A stretch of DNA of 64,000 nucleotides from Micromonospora sp. WMMD1082 (GCF_029626175.1 NZ_JARUBM010000002.1:6279001-6343000), one strand, 5' to 3'. Shown: positions 28,076 through 38,444, numbered from the stretch's first letter. The notes: a model not told the origin generated them from the letters alone. Made by a program: numbers and translations.

Positions 28076-28908
28076 CGTTCTTCCTTCGGCCTGAGGGCGG
28101 ATACGACGATGATGCAGGCCACCGCGACGAGGGCGAGGAGGAAGGCGGTGGCGTACGCGCCGCCCTTGTCGAAGTTCAGGTATTTCTCCTCGACCACGAG
28201 GGTGGCCGTACGGGTGTCACCGAGCACGTTGCCGGAGACGACCTTGACCGCGCCGAACTCGCCGAGCGAGCGGGCGAGGCTGAGCACGACCCCGTAGATC
28301 ACGCCCCACTTGATCGCCGGCAGGGTGATCCGGCGGAATGTCTGCACCGCGTTGGCGCCGAGGCTGCGGGCGGCCTGTTCCTGCTCGTCGCCGACCTCCT
28401 GCAGGACCGGCACGACCTCCCGGATGACCAGCGGCAACGCCACGAAGACCGTGGCCATGACCATGCCCGGGACCGCGAAGATGATCTGCAGGCCGGCCGA
28501 TTCGAGGGTCGGGCCGAACCAGCCGTCCCGGCCGCCGTAGACCAGGATCAGGGCGAGGCCGACGACGATCGGGGAGACCGACAACGGCATGTCGAGGAGG
28601 GCGTTGAGCGCCCGCTTGCCGGGGAAGTCGTAGCGCACCAGCAGGATCGAGATGCCGACGCCGAACACCGTGTTGATCACCACGGCGGTCACCGCGATGA
28701 CCACGGTGAGTCGCAGCGCGTGGGTCACGTCGGGGTCGGTGAGGATGTCCTGGAAGCTCTCGGTCCCGTTGCCGAAGGCGTTCCGCCCGACCAGGTACAA
28801 CGGCCAGGCCACCAGGAAGAAGAGGTACGTCGTCACCACGAGCCGCAGGGCCAGCCGACCCGGGCGGCGGCCGACGGGGGCGCGGGTGATGGTGGATCGG
28901 TCAGCCAC
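28072..28908 (-). CDS. cysW: sulfate ABC transporter permease CysW
   Basis: 278-aa membrane permease. [26 protein letters not shown] and [30 protein letters not shown] are characteristic of CysW. The ATPase-docking loop is [26 protein letters not shown] start at 28908, overlapping the CysT gene by eight bases. It forms a heterodimeric channel with CysT. Confidence 0.9.
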   Translation of the reverse strand: MADRSTITRAPVGRRPGRLALRLVVTTYLFFLVAWPLYLVGRNAFGNGTESFQDILTDPDVTHALRLTVVIAVTAVVINTVFGVGISILLVRYDFPGKRALNALLDMPLSVSPIVVGLALILVYGGRDGWFGPTLESAGLQIIFAVPGMVMATVFVALPLVIREVVPVLQEVGDEQEQAARSLGANAVQTFRRITLPAIKWGVIYGVVLSLARSLGEFGAVKVVSGNVLGDTRTATLVVEEKYLNFDKGGAYATAFLLALVAVACIIVVSALRPKEER

Positions 28909-29749
28909 GGCGCATCACCCTCCGCTGAATGATGTCGAGTACGACGATGACGGCCAACGAGATGGCCAGCAGCACCACCGCGACCACCGCCGCGCTGTCC
29001 GGGTTGTCGTTCTCGATGCTGCTGAGGATGCGCACCGAGGCCACCTCGGTCCGCATCGGCAGGTTGCCCGAGAGCAGCACGAGCGAGCCGTACTCGCCGA
29101 CCGCGCGGGCGAACGACAACGCGGCGCCCGCCGCGATGGCCGGGGTGAGGCTGGGCAGGATGATCCGCCGGAAGGTGGCGTACCGGCTGGCGCCCAGCGA
29201 CACCGCCGCCTCCTCGGCCTCCGGGTCGAGTTCGGCCAGCACCGGCTGCACGGTGCGCACGATGAACGGCAGCGTGACGAAGAGGAAGGCGAGGAACACC
29301 GCGATCCGGGTGTTGGCGACGTTGACCCCGAGCGGGCTGTCCGGCCCGTACAACGACAGCAGCACCAGGCCGGCGACGATCGTCGGCAGCGCGAACGGCA
29401 CGTCGATGAGGACCTCGAGCGCACGCTTGCCGAAGAACCGGTCGCGCACCAGCACCCAGGCGATCAGCGTGCCCATGACGATGTTGACCAGCGTGACGAG
29501 CAGCGCGGTGCCCACGGTCAGGCGGATGGTGGCGGCGGTCTGCTCGTTCGTGACCGTCCGCCAGAACCCGCCCCAACCGGCTTCGGAGGCGGTCACCACC
29601 ACGGCGGCGAGCGGGATCAGCACCAGCAGGCTGAACCACACCATCGCCACGCCGAGACCCAGGCCGGAGGCCCGGGTCAGCGGCTGGCCGGCCCGGACCG
29701 GCCGGCGGTCGCCCGCCGGCCGGTCCGGGACCAGGGTCGCCGAGGTCAC
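28901..29749 (-). CDS. cysT: sulfate ABC transporter permease CysT
   Basis: 282-aa permease. IAWVLVRDRFFGKRALEVLIDVPFALPTIVAGLVLLSLYG is the hallmark region of CysT/CysU. The EAA loop reads EEAAVSLGASRYATFRRIILPSL, then FARAVGEYGSLVLLSGN. GTG start at 29749 overlapping the binding-protein stop (GTGA). Hydrophobic segments cover almost the whole length after a 30-residue N-terminal tail. Confidence 0.9.
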   Translation of the reverse strand: MTSATLVPDRPAGDRRPVRAGQPLTRASGLGLGVAMVWFSLLVLIPLAAVVVTASEAGWGGFWRTVTNEQTAATIRLTVGTALLVTLVNIVMGTLIAWVLVRDRFFGKRALEVLIDVPFALPTIVAGLVLLSLYGPDSPLGVNVANTRIAVFLAFLFVTLPFIVRTVQPVLAELDPEAEEAAVSLGASRYATFRRIILPSLTPAIAAGAALSFARAVGEYGSLVLLSGNLPMRTEVASVRILSSIENDNPDSAAVVAVVLLAISLAVIVVLDIIQRRVMRRG

Positions 29750-30765
29750 TTCGCCTTCCCGGAGGCCGCGATGATCTTTGTGACGATCCCGTCACTCTCG
29801 TCGAAGAACTTCTTGGACAGCGCGGACCAGCTCTCGAAGTCGCCGTCGACCGTCAGCAGCTTCTGCGGGGCGGGGAACGGGTCGTTCTGGTCGTTGGCGC
29901 CCTCGATGCCCGAGGTGTCGACGCCGTCGATGATCGGCCGGAAGCCGGTGAGCGCGAACTGCCGCTGACCCTCGGTGCCCAGTACGAAGTCCAGCCACTC
30001 CGTCGCCTTCGGATCGGCGTCCTTCAGGATCGCGCCCGGGTTCTGGATCAGGATGGTGGTGGCGGGCAGGATCCAGTCCAGTTCCTCGCCGTTCTGCCGG
30101 GCCAGGATCGTCTCGTTCTCGTAGGCCAGGAAGACGTCGCCGGTACCGCCGAGGAAGGTGGTGGTGGCGTCGCGGCCGCTGTTGGGCAGCGACACCACGT
30201 TGGCGAAGAGCTTGGTGAGGAACTCCTCGGCCTGGGCCTCGGTCCCGCCGTTGCTGGCGATGTGTCCCCACGCGGCGAGGGCGTTCCACCGGGCGGCGCC
30301 CGACGAGGCGGGGTTCGGCGTGACGATGCCGATGCCCGGCTTGATCACGTCGTCCCAGCTCTGGATGTTCTTGGGGTTGCCCTTGCGCACCGCGAGCACC
30401 ACCACCGAGGAGGAGACGATGCCCTTGTTCGGGCCGTCGTCCCAGCTCTCCTCGACCAACCCGGCGTCGACCAGCCGGGTCACGTCGCTGGTCACGGAGA
30501 AGTGGACGTAGTCGGCCTTCAGGCCGGAGACGACCGCCCGGCTCTGGTCGCCGGAGGCGCCGTACGAGGTCCGGAACCGGACCCCCTTGCCCTCCTCGGT
30601 CTTGTTCCACTCCGCGGCGATGGCCTTGTTCGCCGCTTCGGGTACCGCGAACCCGACGATGCTCAGCGTGGCGGAACTGCCCGCCGCATCGCCGCCACCG
30701 CAGCCCGTGAGTGCCAGGCCGGTAACCATGGCGAGGGCGATCACCGCTCTGATCCGGTGCCTCAT
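29746..30765 (-). CDS. sulfate-binding lipoprotein
   Basis: Extracellular sulfate-binding protein, 339 aa, with lipobox LALTGC at about residue 22. Family features are YGASGDQSRAVVSGLKADYVHFS, DGPNKGIVSSSVVVLAVRKGNPKNI and VTPNPASSGAARWNALAAWG, which include the residues that bind the anion. A run of GGAGGAGG precedes the ATG at 30765. First gene of the sulfate importer; a core promoter overlapped by the sulfur-type motif lies 35-60 nt upstream. Confidence 0.9.
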   Translation of the reverse strand: MRHRIRAVIALAMVTGLALTGCGGGDAAGSSATLSIVGFAVPEAANKAIAAEWNKTEEGKGVRFRTSYGASGDQSRAVVSGLKADYVHFSVTSDVTRLVDAGLVEESWDDGPNKGIVSSSVVVLAVRKGNPKNIQSWDDVIKPGIGIVTPNPASSGAARWNALAAWGHIASNGGTEAQAEEFLTKLFANVVSLPNSGRDATTTFLGGTGDVFLAYENETILARQNGEELDWILPATTILIQNPGAILKDADPKATEWLDFVLGTEGQRQFALTGFRPIIDGVDTSGIEGANDQNDPFPAPQKLLTVDGDFESWSALSKKFFDESDGIVTKIIAASGKAK

Positions 30766-30798
30766 TCGGAACCCGTCCTCCTCCAGTGCGCACGCGCA

Positions 30799-30825
30799 CT
30801 ATATAAGTCCGACCAATTAGATAGG
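30799..30825 (-). promoter_or_regulatory. sulfate importer promoter with sulfur-type motif
   Basis: Read towards the gene: CCTATCTAATTGGTCGG (30809-30825), then ACT, then TATATAGT as -10 box. The motif fits CCTAY-N7-RTAGG with one mismatch and sits just upstream of the -10 box, a repressor-like position. The remaining gap to 31056 holds no convincing gene. Confidence 0.55.
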
Positions 30826-31056
30826 GAATTTGCCTGTTTTGAGCCGCGGTCGTCGTCACCAGGGGGGCGGTCGCAGACCGGGCCACAGTGCCCGACCGGC
30901 AGTACCGCGACGGCGATCAGCTGTCGCGCTCGGACTGTGTGCCGGCGCGGCAGTGCTGATCGTCCGCGTCGACCGCGCACCGAATATCCCACCAACTCGA
31001 CAGGTTTTCAAGCCTTGGCTCCGGGAGACGGACGACCGGCGCGCCCTCGTCGACCG

Positions 31057-31503
31057 TCACGCCACACGGGGTGGGCGATCGGCCACGTCACGTCCCAACC
31101 GATCGGCGGGCCCGAGCAGGTCGGCCAGGCTGGCGTGGTCGACCACCCCCTCGATCGCCCGGTGTACCGACAGCCACACCTCGCCCAGCCCGGCGGCCAC
31201 GCCGTGGTATGTCGCCACCTCGGCCGGCGCTCCCCGGACCGTGGTGAGCGCACCGCCGGTGGCCCGCAGCACGTCCCCCACGGTGATCCCGTCGGGCTCG
31301 CGGGTCAGCGCGTAGCCGCCGTCGGCACCCCGCAGACTGTGCAACAGGCCGGCGCGCCGCAGGTCCAGCAGGATGCCCTGCAGGAACGAATACGGGATGT
31401 CCTGGCTGGCCGCCAGGACCGCCGCCTTGACCACCTCCGGGTGATGCTGCGCCACCGCGAGCATGGCCCGGATGGCGTAGTCCGATCGCGCCGAGACGTA
31501 CAC
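31057..31503 (-). CDS. Rrf2-family transcriptional regulator
   Basis: About 148 aa, the normal Rrf2 length. Winged helix-turn-helix: YAIRAMLAVAQHHPEVVKAA, IPYSFLQGILLDLRRAGLLHSL and RGADGGYALTREPDGITVGDVLRATGG. No Cys lies in the region where IscR/NsrR hold an Fe-S cluster, so it is more like CymR, which senses cysteine status through a partner enzyme. I prefer the GTG at 31503 (AGGGG 8 nt upstream) over the GTG at 31512 and longer readings. It sits beside the sulfate importer and is the best local candidate for the regulator of the CCTAY-N7-RTAGG sites; its own upstream region has only split half-sites (CCTAT 31514, GTAGG 31542). Confidence 0.82.
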   Translation of the reverse strand: MYVSARSDYAIRAMLAVAQHHPEVVKAAVLAASQDIPYSFLQGILLDLRRAGLLHSLRGADGGYALTREPDGITVGDVLRATGGALTTVRGAPAEVATYHGVAAGLGEVWLSVHRAIEGVVDHASLADLLGPADRLGRDVADRPPRVA

Positions 31504-31615
31504 GACACGCACCCCTATCACCGATATTCTCGATAAGACATGTAGGGATAGTGGACAGGGTGCGGCCACCGCCCGTCAAGGCACGCGGTCCCGGTGGCCG
31601 CGCAGGGGCGCCCGC

Positions 31616-32608
31616 TCAGGCCGCTCGCATCGCCCGCACGGCCTCCCCGGCGAACAGGCACGCCGCGTCGTGGTCCGGGTCGACCTCGGCGAGCGCCGGG
31701 TCGGTACGGGAACAGTCCGGCCGGGCCTGCGGGCATCGGGTCCGGAACCGGCAGCCGTCGGGCGGGTCCACCGGGCTGGGGATGTCGCCGCTGAGGATGA
31801 TCCGCCGGCGCTCCCGCTCGATGCGCGGATCGGCCACCGGCACCGCCGACAACAGCGCGGCGGTGTAGGGATGGGCCGGCTCGCGCCAGATCTGCGCCGG
31901 TGTGCCGCTCTCCACAATTCGACCGAGGTACATCACGGCCATCCGGTCGCTCATGTGCTCCACCGCCGCCAGGTCGTGGGCGATGAAGAGGTAGGTCAGC
32001 CCGAGATCCCGCTGGAGCCCCCGGAGCAGGTTCATGATCTGCGCCTGGACGCTCAGGTCGAGCGACGCGATCGGCTCGTCCAGCACGATCAGGTCCGGCT
32101 CACCGGCCAGGGCACGGGCGATACCGACCCGCTGCCGCTGGCCACCGGAGAGTTCGTGCGGGTGCCGATCGGCGAGGTCACCGCGCAGCCCGACCAGGTC
32201 GAGCAGTTCCTCGACCCGCCGGCGGCGGGCGGCACCGCCGTCGGTGAGCCGGTGCACGATCAGCGGTTCGGCGATGCTCGCCCCGACGGTGCGCCGCGGA
32301 TCGAGGGACGCCTGCGGATCCTGGAACACCATGGCGACGCGGCGGCGCAGCGCCCGCAGCCGCCGCCGGGACCACCGGGTGACGTCCTGCCCGTCCACCC
32401 GGACGCGGCCGGAGGTGGGATCCACCAGCCGCAGCAGCGCCAGGCCCGTGGTGGACTTGCCACTGCCGGACTCGCCGACCAGGCCCAGCGTCTCGCCCCG
32501 GCGCACCTGCAACGACACCCCGTCCACCGCACGGACCACCCCGGCCGGCGTCGGGAACCACACCGTCAGGTCGTCGAGTTCGGCGACGACCTCGGCCGGC
32601 GTACTCAT
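31616..32608 (-). CDS. oligopeptide/dipeptide ABC transporter ATPase (DppF-like)
   Basis: 330-aa ATPase. Walker [25 protein letters not shown], signature LSGGQRQR and Walker [21 protein letters not shown]. The C-terminal oligopeptide-transporter region carries a Cys cluster ([17 protein letters not shown]), which often binds an Fe-S cluster in this family. The ATG at 32608 overlaps the stop of the DppD-like gene. Last gene of the five-gene importer. Confidence 0.9.
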   Translation of the reverse strand: MSTPAEVVAELDDLTVWFPTPAGVVRAVDGVSLQVRRGETLGLVGESGSGKSTTGLALLRLVDPTSGRVRVDGQDVTRWSRRRLRALRRRVAMVFQDPQASLDPRRTVGASIAEPLIVHRLTDGGAARRRRVEELLDLVGLRGDLADRHPHELSGGQRQRVGIARALAGEPDLIVLDEPIASLDLSVQAQIMNLLRGLQRDLGLTYLFIAHDLAAVEHMSDRMAVMYLGRIVESGTPAQIWREPAHPYTAALLSAVPVADPRIERERRRIILSGDIPSPVDPPDGCRFRTRCPQARPDCSRTDPALAEVDPDHDAACLFAGEAVRAMRAA

Positions 32609-33588
32609 GCGCCCTCCCCGTCGGCGCGCTGCGGGTAGAAGGTGCGGACGTGGTGGCCGGCCGCCACCGGGACCAGCGGCGGCAGTTCGTGCGCGCACCG
32701 GGCATCGCCGCGCACCGGGCACCGGGGCCAGAAGGCGCAGCCCGGCGGCAGGTCCAGCGGGCTGGGCGGGGCGCCCTGGATGGTGACCAGGTCGCCGCCG
32801 CCGGCCGCCGGGTCCGGGCGGGCGGCCAGCAGTGCCTCGGTGTACGGGTGTGACGGCTCGCCGAAGACGGCGTCCACCGGCCCCTGTTCGAGGATGCGAC
32901 CGGCGTACATGACCGCCACCGTGTCCGCGATACCGGCGACCACGCCGAGATCGTGCGTGATCCAGACGACCGCCGTGCCCAGCCGCCGTTGCAGGTCGGC
33001 GACCAGCTCGACGATCTGGGCCTGGGTGGTGACGTCGAGGGCGGTCGTCGGTTCGTCGGCGATCAGCAGATCCGGCTCACAGGCCAGCGCCATGGCGATC
33101 ACCACGCGCTGGCGCATGCCGCCGGAGAACTGGTGCGGGTACGCGTCCACCCGCCGGGCGGCGGACGGTATGCCGACGAGTTCCAGCAGCTCGATGGCGC
33201 GGGTCCGGGCGGCCCGCCGGGTCAGACCGAGGTGTTCCTCGCCGGCCTCGGTGACCTGCCGGCCGACGGTGAGCACCGGGTTGAGCGAGGTCATCGGATC
33301 CTGGAAGACGAAGCCGACGTGCCGCCCGCGCAGCCGCCGGCGGCGTTCCTGCGGCAGGCCGGTGAGTTCCGTACCGAGCAGGTGCACGCGCCCGGCCACC
33401 CGCGCGGAGCGGGGTGCGAGGCCGGTGGCGGCGAGCACGCTCATGCTCTTGCCGCTGCCCGACTCGCCGACCAGCGCCAGGGTCTCCCCCGGCCGCACCG
33501 ACCAGTCCACGCCGGCGACCACCCGCGCCGGTCCCCGCCGGGTGCCGATGGTGACGGTCAGCTCCTCGACCGCCAGTACGGGCCTCAT
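32605..33588 (-). CDS. oligopeptide/dipeptide ABC transporter ATPase (DppD-like)
   Basis: 327-aa ATPase. Walker [29 protein letters not shown], signature FSGGMRQR and Walker [22 protein letters not shown]-terminal Cys cluster [18 protein letters not shown]. It overlaps genes on both sides by four bases. It pairs with the DppF-like ATPase to drive the importer. Confidence 0.9.
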   Translation of the reverse strand: MRPVLAVEELTVTIGTRRGPARVVAGVDWSVRPGETLALVGESGSGKSMSVLAATGLAPRSARVAGRVHLLGTELTGLPQERRRRLRGRHVGFVFQDPMTSLNPVLTVGRQVTEAGEEHLGLTRRAARTRAIELLELVGIPSAARRVDAYPHQFSGGMRQRVVIAMALACEPDLLIADEPTTALDVTTQAQIVELVADLQRRLGTAVVWITHDLGVVAGIADTVAVMYAGRILEQGPVDAVFGEPSHPYTEALLAARPDPAAGGGDLVTIQGAPPSPLDLPPGCAFWPRCPVRGDARCAHELPPLVPVAAGHHVRTFYPQRADGEGA

Positions 33589-34475
33589 ACGCCGCTCCTT
33601 CTGGCCTCGCTGACGGTGAGCTGGCGGGGATCGAGCACGTCCCGCAACGCGTCACCGACCAGGTTGAACGCCAGAACGGTGAGGAAGATCGCCGCACCCG
33701 GGAAGAAGCCCAGCCACCACGCCTCGGTGACGAACCCCCGCCCGTCGTACAACATGCGCCCCCAGGCGGGTGCCGGCGGTTGCACGCCGAGGCCGAGGAA
33801 GGAGAGCGCCGCCTCCGAGAGGATCGCGAAGGCCAGCGACAACGACGTCTGCACGATCAGCGGGGCCGCGATGTTGGGCAGCACGTGCCGGCGCATGATG
33901 CGCAGGTCCGACGCGCCGATGGAGACCGCCGCCCGGACGAAGACCTGCTCCCGGACGGAGAGCACGCCGGCCCGGGTGACCCGGGCGAAGATCGGGGTGT
34001 AGACCACCCCGATCGCCACCATCGCGGTGACCAGCCCTGGCCCGAGCACCGCCACGATGGCCACCGCGAGCAGCAGCACCGGGAACGCGAAGAGCACGTC
34101 CATGCAGCGCATCAGCACGTTGTCGAGCCAGCCCCGGTAGTAGCCGGCGAAGAGTCCGAGGGTCACCCCGACCGCCAGCGCGATCCCGACGCTGACCAGG
34201 CCGACCTGCAGCGAGACCCGGGCGGCGACCATGACCCGGCTGAGCACGTCGCGGCCCAACTCGTCGGTGCCGAACGGATGCGACCAGCTGGGCGGCTGGA
34301 GCATCCGGTCGACGTCCACCTCGTTGATGCCCGACGGGGCCAGCCACGACCCGGCCACGCCGACCACGACCAGCACCGCGAGCACCACGCTGCCGGTCAG
34401 CGCCAGCGGGTCGTGCCGCAGCGCCGACAAGGCTCGGCGCAGCTGCCCCTCGCTCCTGGCGACCTGCTCGCTCAT
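33585..34475 (-). CDS. oligopeptide ABC transporter permease (DppC-like)
   Basis: 296-aa membrane permease with first helix at about residues 28-48. [27 protein letters not shown] is the conserved DppC block. The ATPase-docking loop is [22 protein letters not shown], then [20 protein letters not shown]. Start at ATG 34475 within the DppB-like gene stop. The C-terminus DVLDPRQ is standard. Confidence 0.9.
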   Translation of the reverse strand: MSEQVARSEGQLRRALSALRHDPLALTGSVVLAVLVVVGVAGSWLAPSGINEVDVDRMLQPPSWSHPFGTDELGRDVLSRVMVAARVSLQVGLVSVGIALAVGVTLGLFAGYYRGWLDNVLMRCMDVLFAFPVLLLAVAIVAVLGPGLVTAMVAIGVVYTPIFARVTRAGVLSVREQVFVRAAVSIGASDLRIMRRHVLPNIAAPLIVQTSLSLAFAILSEAALSFLGLGVQPPAPAWGRMLYDGRGFVTEAWWLGFFPGAAIFLTVLAFNLVGDALRDVLDPRQLTVSEARRSGV

Positions 34476-35416
34476 CTGACGGTGATCCGTGGGTCGAGGC
34501 GGGCGTAGAGGATGTCGACCAGAAGGTTGACCAGCAGGAACAACGCCGCCACCAGCAGCACCGCGCCCTGCAGCACGGGGTAGTCGCGGGCCTGGACCGC
34601 GTCGAAGGTGAGCCGGCCGATGCCGGGCCAGGCGAACAGCACCTCGATCACGATCACCCCGCCGAGCAGGCTGGCCAACTGCACCGCCACCACGGTGACC
34701 ACGGGAATGAGCGCGTTGCGCAGCACGTGCCGCAGCACCACCACGCGGGTGCGCAGCCCCTTCGCCTCGGCGGTGCGGACATAGTCCTCCGAGAGCACCT
34801 CCAGCATCGAGGACCGGATGAACCGGGTGAGGATCGAGGCGGTCACCAGACCGACCGTCGCCGCCGGCAGGGCGACGTGCGAGGCCCACCCCGCCGGATC
34901 CTCGGTGAGGGCGACGTAGCCCGACGGTGGCAGCCAGCCGAGCACCCCGGCGAAGAGCAGGATGCCCATGATGCCCATCCAGAAGTCCGGCACCGAGACA
35001 CCGAACTGGCTGAACACCCGGGCCGCGTGGTCGATCAGCGAGCCGCTGCGGATGGCCGAGACGATCCCCAGCGGGAAGGCGACCAGCATCGCGAACACCA
35101 CCGCGGTGACCGCCAGCGACAGCGTCGCGGGCAGCCGCTCCAGCACGATCGAGGTGACCGGGCGGCCACTGCGGAAGCTCACGCCGAGGTCGCCGGTCAG
35201 CGCCCGCCGCAGGTAGTCGAAATACTGCACCACCAGGGGTTTGTCCAGCCCCGCCCGGGCCCGCAGCGCCTCGTACGTCTGCGGGTCGAAGCGGGTGCCG
35301 AGGGCCACCCGGACGGGATCACCCGGCACCAACTGGAGCAGCAGGAACACCACGACGGTCACGCCGAGCAGCACGACCGCGGACTGCAACAGCCGACGGA
35401 TGACGAAGCGGGCCAC
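34472..35416 (-). CDS. oligopeptide ABC transporter permease (DppB-like)
   Basis: 314-aa membrane permease. The N-terminus FVIRRLLQSAVVLLGVTVVVFLLLQLVPGDPV is the classical DppB signature; the docking loop is VRTAEAKGLRTRVVVLRHVLRNALIP; the end is LLVNLLVDILYARLDPRI. GTG start at 35416, 19 nt after the binding-protein stop. No defects. Confidence 0.9.
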   Translation of the reverse strand: MARFVIRRLLQSAVVLLGVTVVVFLLLQLVPGDPVRVALGTRFDPQTYEALRARAGLDKPLVVQYFDYLRRALTGDLGVSFRSGRPVTSIVLERLPATLSLAVTAVVFAMLVAFPLGIVSAIRSGSLIDHAARVFSQFGVSVPDFWMGIMGILLFAGVLGWLPPSGYVALTEDPAGWASHVALPAATVGLVTASILTRFIRSSMLEVLSEDYVRTAEAKGLRTRVVVLRHVLRNALIPVVTVVAVQLASLLGGVIVIEVLFAWPGIGRLTFDAVQARDYPVLQGAVLLVAALFLLVNLLVDILYARLDPRITVR

Positions 35417-35434
35417 CTGAGGTCCCCCGCCGGG

Positions 35435-36970
35435 TCACTTGGCCAGCGCCACGTCGCGGAACCGGATCGCCCGGTCGGTGCGTACCTCGTAACCGGTGAC
35501 CCGCGTGGACCAGCCCTGCGCCACGTCGGGGTTGTAGAGGTAGATGTAGCTGGCGTCGTCCACGATCTGCTTGGCCACCTGGTCGTACTGCTGCTTGCGG
35601 GCGGCCTGGTCGGTCTCGGTCCGCGCCTGGTCGAGCAGCCGGTCCACGGCGGGGTTGCGGTACTTGTGGAAGTTGAACGTGCCGCCGCTGTGGTGCTGGG
35701 CGTAGTAGAACTCGTCGGGGTCGATGTTGCCCAGCCAGCCGAGCATGAACGAGTCGAAGTTGCCGCCGCCCTGCTCGTCGAGCCACTGCGCGAAGTCCAG
35801 CGTACGGATCTTGACGGTGATGCCGACGCCCGCCAACTGCGAGGCGATGACCTGGGCGGCGGTGACCGTCTCCGGGTACTCGCTGGTGACCATGAGGTCC
35901 ATGCTCAGGCCGCTCACGCCGGCCTGGTCGAGCAGCTGGCGCGCCTGGTTCACGTCGTGCGAGTACGGCGCGTACTCGTAGTGGAAGGCGCTGTTCTGCG
36001 GGATGGCCGCCTGGTTGACGGTGGCCAGCCCGAACTTGGCGGCCTTGGTGATCGCCTCGCGGTCGAGCGCGAAGGCGATCGCCCGGCGCACGTTGACGTC
36101 GTCGTACGGCTTGCGGGCCTGGTTGAGCGCGAGGTACCAGTAGTCGGTCGACGGTATCGACTGGACGGTCGGGTCGTCCCCGTCGAGCAGCGCGGGGACC
36201 TGCTGGGGCGGCAGGTTGTCGGTCCACTGCACCTCGCCGCCGCGCAGGTTCTGCAGCGCCACGGTGGGGTCGCTGACGAAGGTGAACGTGACCCCGTCGA
36301 GCTTGGGCTTCTCGCCCCAGTAGTTGTCGTTGCGGACCAGCCGGATGTTGTCGCCGGAGGTGTAGCTGCCGATGGCGAACGGGCCGCTGCCGACCGGCTT
36401 GGTCGTCACCTCACCGGATTCCACATTGGCCTTCTGGACGATCGCCACGCCCTTGAAGCCGCCGAGATTGGCGAGCAGGTTGGGGGTGGGCGCGTCGAGG
36501 GCGACCACGACGGTGGTCGGGTCGGGTGCGGTCACCGACTTCACCGTGCCGAACTTGTACGCGGTGTTCAGCTTCTCGTCGATGATCCGGTTGTAGGAGT
36601 AGACGACGTCCTCGGCGGTCAGCGGTGCGCCGTCGGAGAAGGTCACCCCCTCGCGGAGGGTGAACGTCCAGGTCAGCTGGTCGTCGCTGGTGGTCCATCC
36701 GGTGGCCAGCGACGGCTTCATCTCCAGGTTCGCGTCCGGCTCGACCAGCGTGTCGTAGACGTTCTCCAACACCTGGAAGCTGTAGTAGGCGGAGGTCTTG
36801 TGCGGGTCGAGCTGGTCGGGCTCGCCGCCGATGGCGGCGGTGAGGACGCCACCGGCACTCGCTCCGTCGGCGCCATCTACATCGACGCCGTCGCCCGCGC
36901 TGCAACCAGCCACGGCCGCGAGCATCAGGGCGAGCGTCGCGCCGGCCAACCTGAATCTGGTGCTGGACAT
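35435..36970 (-). CDS. family-5 solute-binding lipoprotein (DppA-like)
   Basis: 511-aa extracellular binding protein, lipobox LAAVAGC at about residue 23. Features: IGGEPDQLDPHKTSAYYSFQVLENVYDTLV, FTLREGVTFSDGAPLTAEDVVYSYNRI, VNVRRAIAFALDREAI. I chose the ATG at 36970, preceded by GGGGGAGGACC; a longer reading has no ribosome site. First gene of the importer. Substrate unknown: peptides, glutathione or another small molecule. The position next to the Rrf2 regulator and sulfate operon hints at a sulfur-containing ligand, but no sulfur-type motif lies upstream. Confidence 0.88.
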   Translation of the reverse strand: MSSTRFRLAGATLALMLAAVAGCSAGDGVDVDGADGASAGGVLTAAIGGEPDQLDPHKTSAYYSFQVLENVYDTLVEPDANLEMKPSLATGWTTSDDQLTWTFTLREGVTFSDGAPLTAEDVVYSYNRIIDEKLNTAYKFGTVKSVTAPDPTTVVVALDAPTPNLLANLGGFKGVAIVQKANVESGEVTTKPVGSGPFAIGSYTSGDNIRLVRNDNYWGEKPKLDGVTFTFVSDPTVALQNLRGGEVQWTDNLPPQQVPALLDGDDPTVQSIPSTDYWYLALNQARKPYDDVNVRRAIAFALDREAITKAAKFGLATVNQAAIPQNSAFHYEYAPYSHDVNQARQLLDQAGVSGLSMDLMVTSEYPETVTAAQVIASQLAGVGITVKIRTLDFAQWLDEQGGGNFDSFMLGWLGNIDPDEFYYAQHHSGGTFNFHKYRNPAVDRLLDQARTETDQAARKQQYDQVAKQIVDDASYIYLYNPDVAQGWSTRVTGYEVRTDRAIRFRDVALAK

Positions 36971-37132
36971 GGTCCTCCCCCTGGATTCTTCCCCGGCAGC
37001 TGAAAGCCCTCCTCGCCCCACGCTAGCCGCAAACCCGCCGAGCGGCAGACCACGGACCGGCCGGGCACCGACGATCGCCGCCGTTCTGTGACACTGCGGC
37101 GCGGCGCGGTCACCGGAGCGTAGGCATCACCG

Positions 37133-37759
37133 CTACCGGCAGTTGTTGCTGGTCAGCCGGACGGTGTACTCGGCGTCGTCGTGGGTGATGCCCGACGGCT
37201 GCCCGTCGAACCAGGTCTCGACCTTCTGCCAGCCCCGGCGCTGCTCGTAGTGCAGGTGTGGGGCGCCGGAGTTGCCGGTGCTGCCGATCCGGCCGATCTG
37301 CTCGCCCCGGGCGACCCGCTGCCCGACCTGCACCAGCGGCGGTTCCAGCAGGTGCAGGTACTGGGTCTCCCACCGACCGCCGTGGTCGATCTTCACCCAG
37401 TAGCCGCCGCCACGTCCCCGAGGGCCGTCCGGGTTGTCCGGGGTGCGGGCGCCCAGCGACCCGTTGATGCCGGCGACGGTCACCCTGCCGTCGTAGGAGG
37501 CGAGCACCGGCTGCCCCCACGGGTCGCCGGAGAGCGGGAAGAAGTCCACGTCGTTCTCGCCGTGACCGGGATAGGTGCCCAGCTGCCAGGTCTCGCCGCA
37601 GGCGACCGGCAGCTGGAACAACGGGCGGGGGCCGGGCGGACGCAACACGATCACGGCCGCCACGGCCAGGGCGATCACGACGCCGAGGGTGAGCAGCAGG
37701 CGGAGGCTGGTCCGGCGGGAGCGGGAGCGGGAGCGGCCGGTCGTCACCGTCCAGAGCAT
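37133..37759 (-). CDS. membrane-anchored M23 family peptidase
   Basis: About 208 aa. A basic N-terminus (RSRSRSRRTS) precedes a single membrane helix (LLLTLGVVIALAVAAVIVL) and an extracellular LytM/M23 domain. Zinc ligands are visible in HGENDVDF and in HLHYE near the C-terminus. Probably trims peptidoglycan cross-links, as an endopeptidase or an adaptor for one. The start is uncertain: ATG 37759 is used, TTG 37774 is also in frame, and neither has a good ribosome site. Monocistronic. Confidence 0.8.
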   Translation of the reverse strand: MLWTVTTGRSRSRSRRTSLRLLLTLGVVIALAVAAVIVLRPPGPRPLFQLPVACGETWQLGTYPGHGENDVDFFPLSGDPWGQPVLASYDGRVTVAGINGSLGARTPDNPDGPRGRGGGYWVKIDHGGRWETQYLHLLEPPLVQVGQRVARGEQIGRIGSTGNSGAPHLHYEQRRGWQKVETWFDGQPSGITHDDAEYTVRLTSNNCR

Positions 37760-37846
37760 GGCAGACGCCGGCAAGGCCGGCGCCAGCCGCCCGCCGCGCC
37801 CGGAAGCTCCGGGAAGCCGCCCGCCGCCGTCAGCCGGGCAGCACCG

Positions 37847-38311
37847 TCAGCCGGGCAGCGCCGGCACGGCGGTGCCGGTCGGCGCCGGGGCCGGCACCGG
37901 GATCACCACCACCGGGCAGGTCGCCTTGCGTACGCACTCCTCGCTGACCGAGCCGAGCACGGTGTGCCGCAGCCGGCCGTGCCCGTGGCTACCGAGCACC
38001 AGCAGGTCGGCGCCACGTGCGGCAACGGAGAGCACGTCGGCCGGCCGACCCTCGACGACCTCCGCCGCCACCGACACCGCGGAGCTGCCCCGGGTGGCCT
38101 CGGCGACCGCCCGGGCGAGCAGGGTCCTGGACCGCTCCTCCTCCTCGAATGGATTGGGCGCGACCATGAAGCCGCCGTCCAGGCCGTCCCAGCGCCACGC
38201 GGTGACCGCCTGCACCGTGCCGCCACGTCCGGCCGCCTCGTCCACCGCCCACCGCAGCGCCCGCCGGCCACCGTCCGAGCCGTCGACGCCCACCACAATG
38301 AGGTACGTCAT
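37847..38311 (-). CDS. universal stress protein (UspA family)
   Basis: 154-aa single-domain Usp, cytoplasmic. N-terminal VVGVDGSDGGRRALRWAVDEA and C-terminal ATP-binding pattern GSHGHGRLRHTVLGSVSEECV (G-x2-G-x9-G-S). The ATG at 38311 is preceded by GGAAGGAG; a GTG at 38320 is in frame. Likely an ATP-binding stress or dormancy protein. A short direct repeat (TCAGCCGGGCAGC twice) overlaps the 3' end. Confidence 0.88.
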   Translation of the reverse strand: MTYLIVVGVDGSDGGRRALRWAVDEAAGRGGTVQAVTAWRWDGLDGGFMVAPNPFEEEERSRTLLARAVAEATRGSSAVSVAAEVVEGRPADVLSVAARGADLLVLGSHGHGRLRHTVLGSVSEECVRKATCPVVVIPVPAPAPTGTAVPALPG

Positions 38312-38444
38312 CGTCCTCACTCCTTCCCGTCCTCCCCTCCAGTGCAGCGTGCCGGCGGTGGCCGTACCAGCAGCCGAGGTCCCGCAGCGGCGGGCCGGAC
38401 GGACCGGTCGGAGCGGGACCTATGGCCCGCCCGCGTCGCGGCGG

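Noticed and set aside
30762..30995. 77-residue minus-strand frame upstream of the sulfate-binding protein, considered as a leader peptide
   Set aside because: It runs through the promoter and motif and shows no leader-peptide core.
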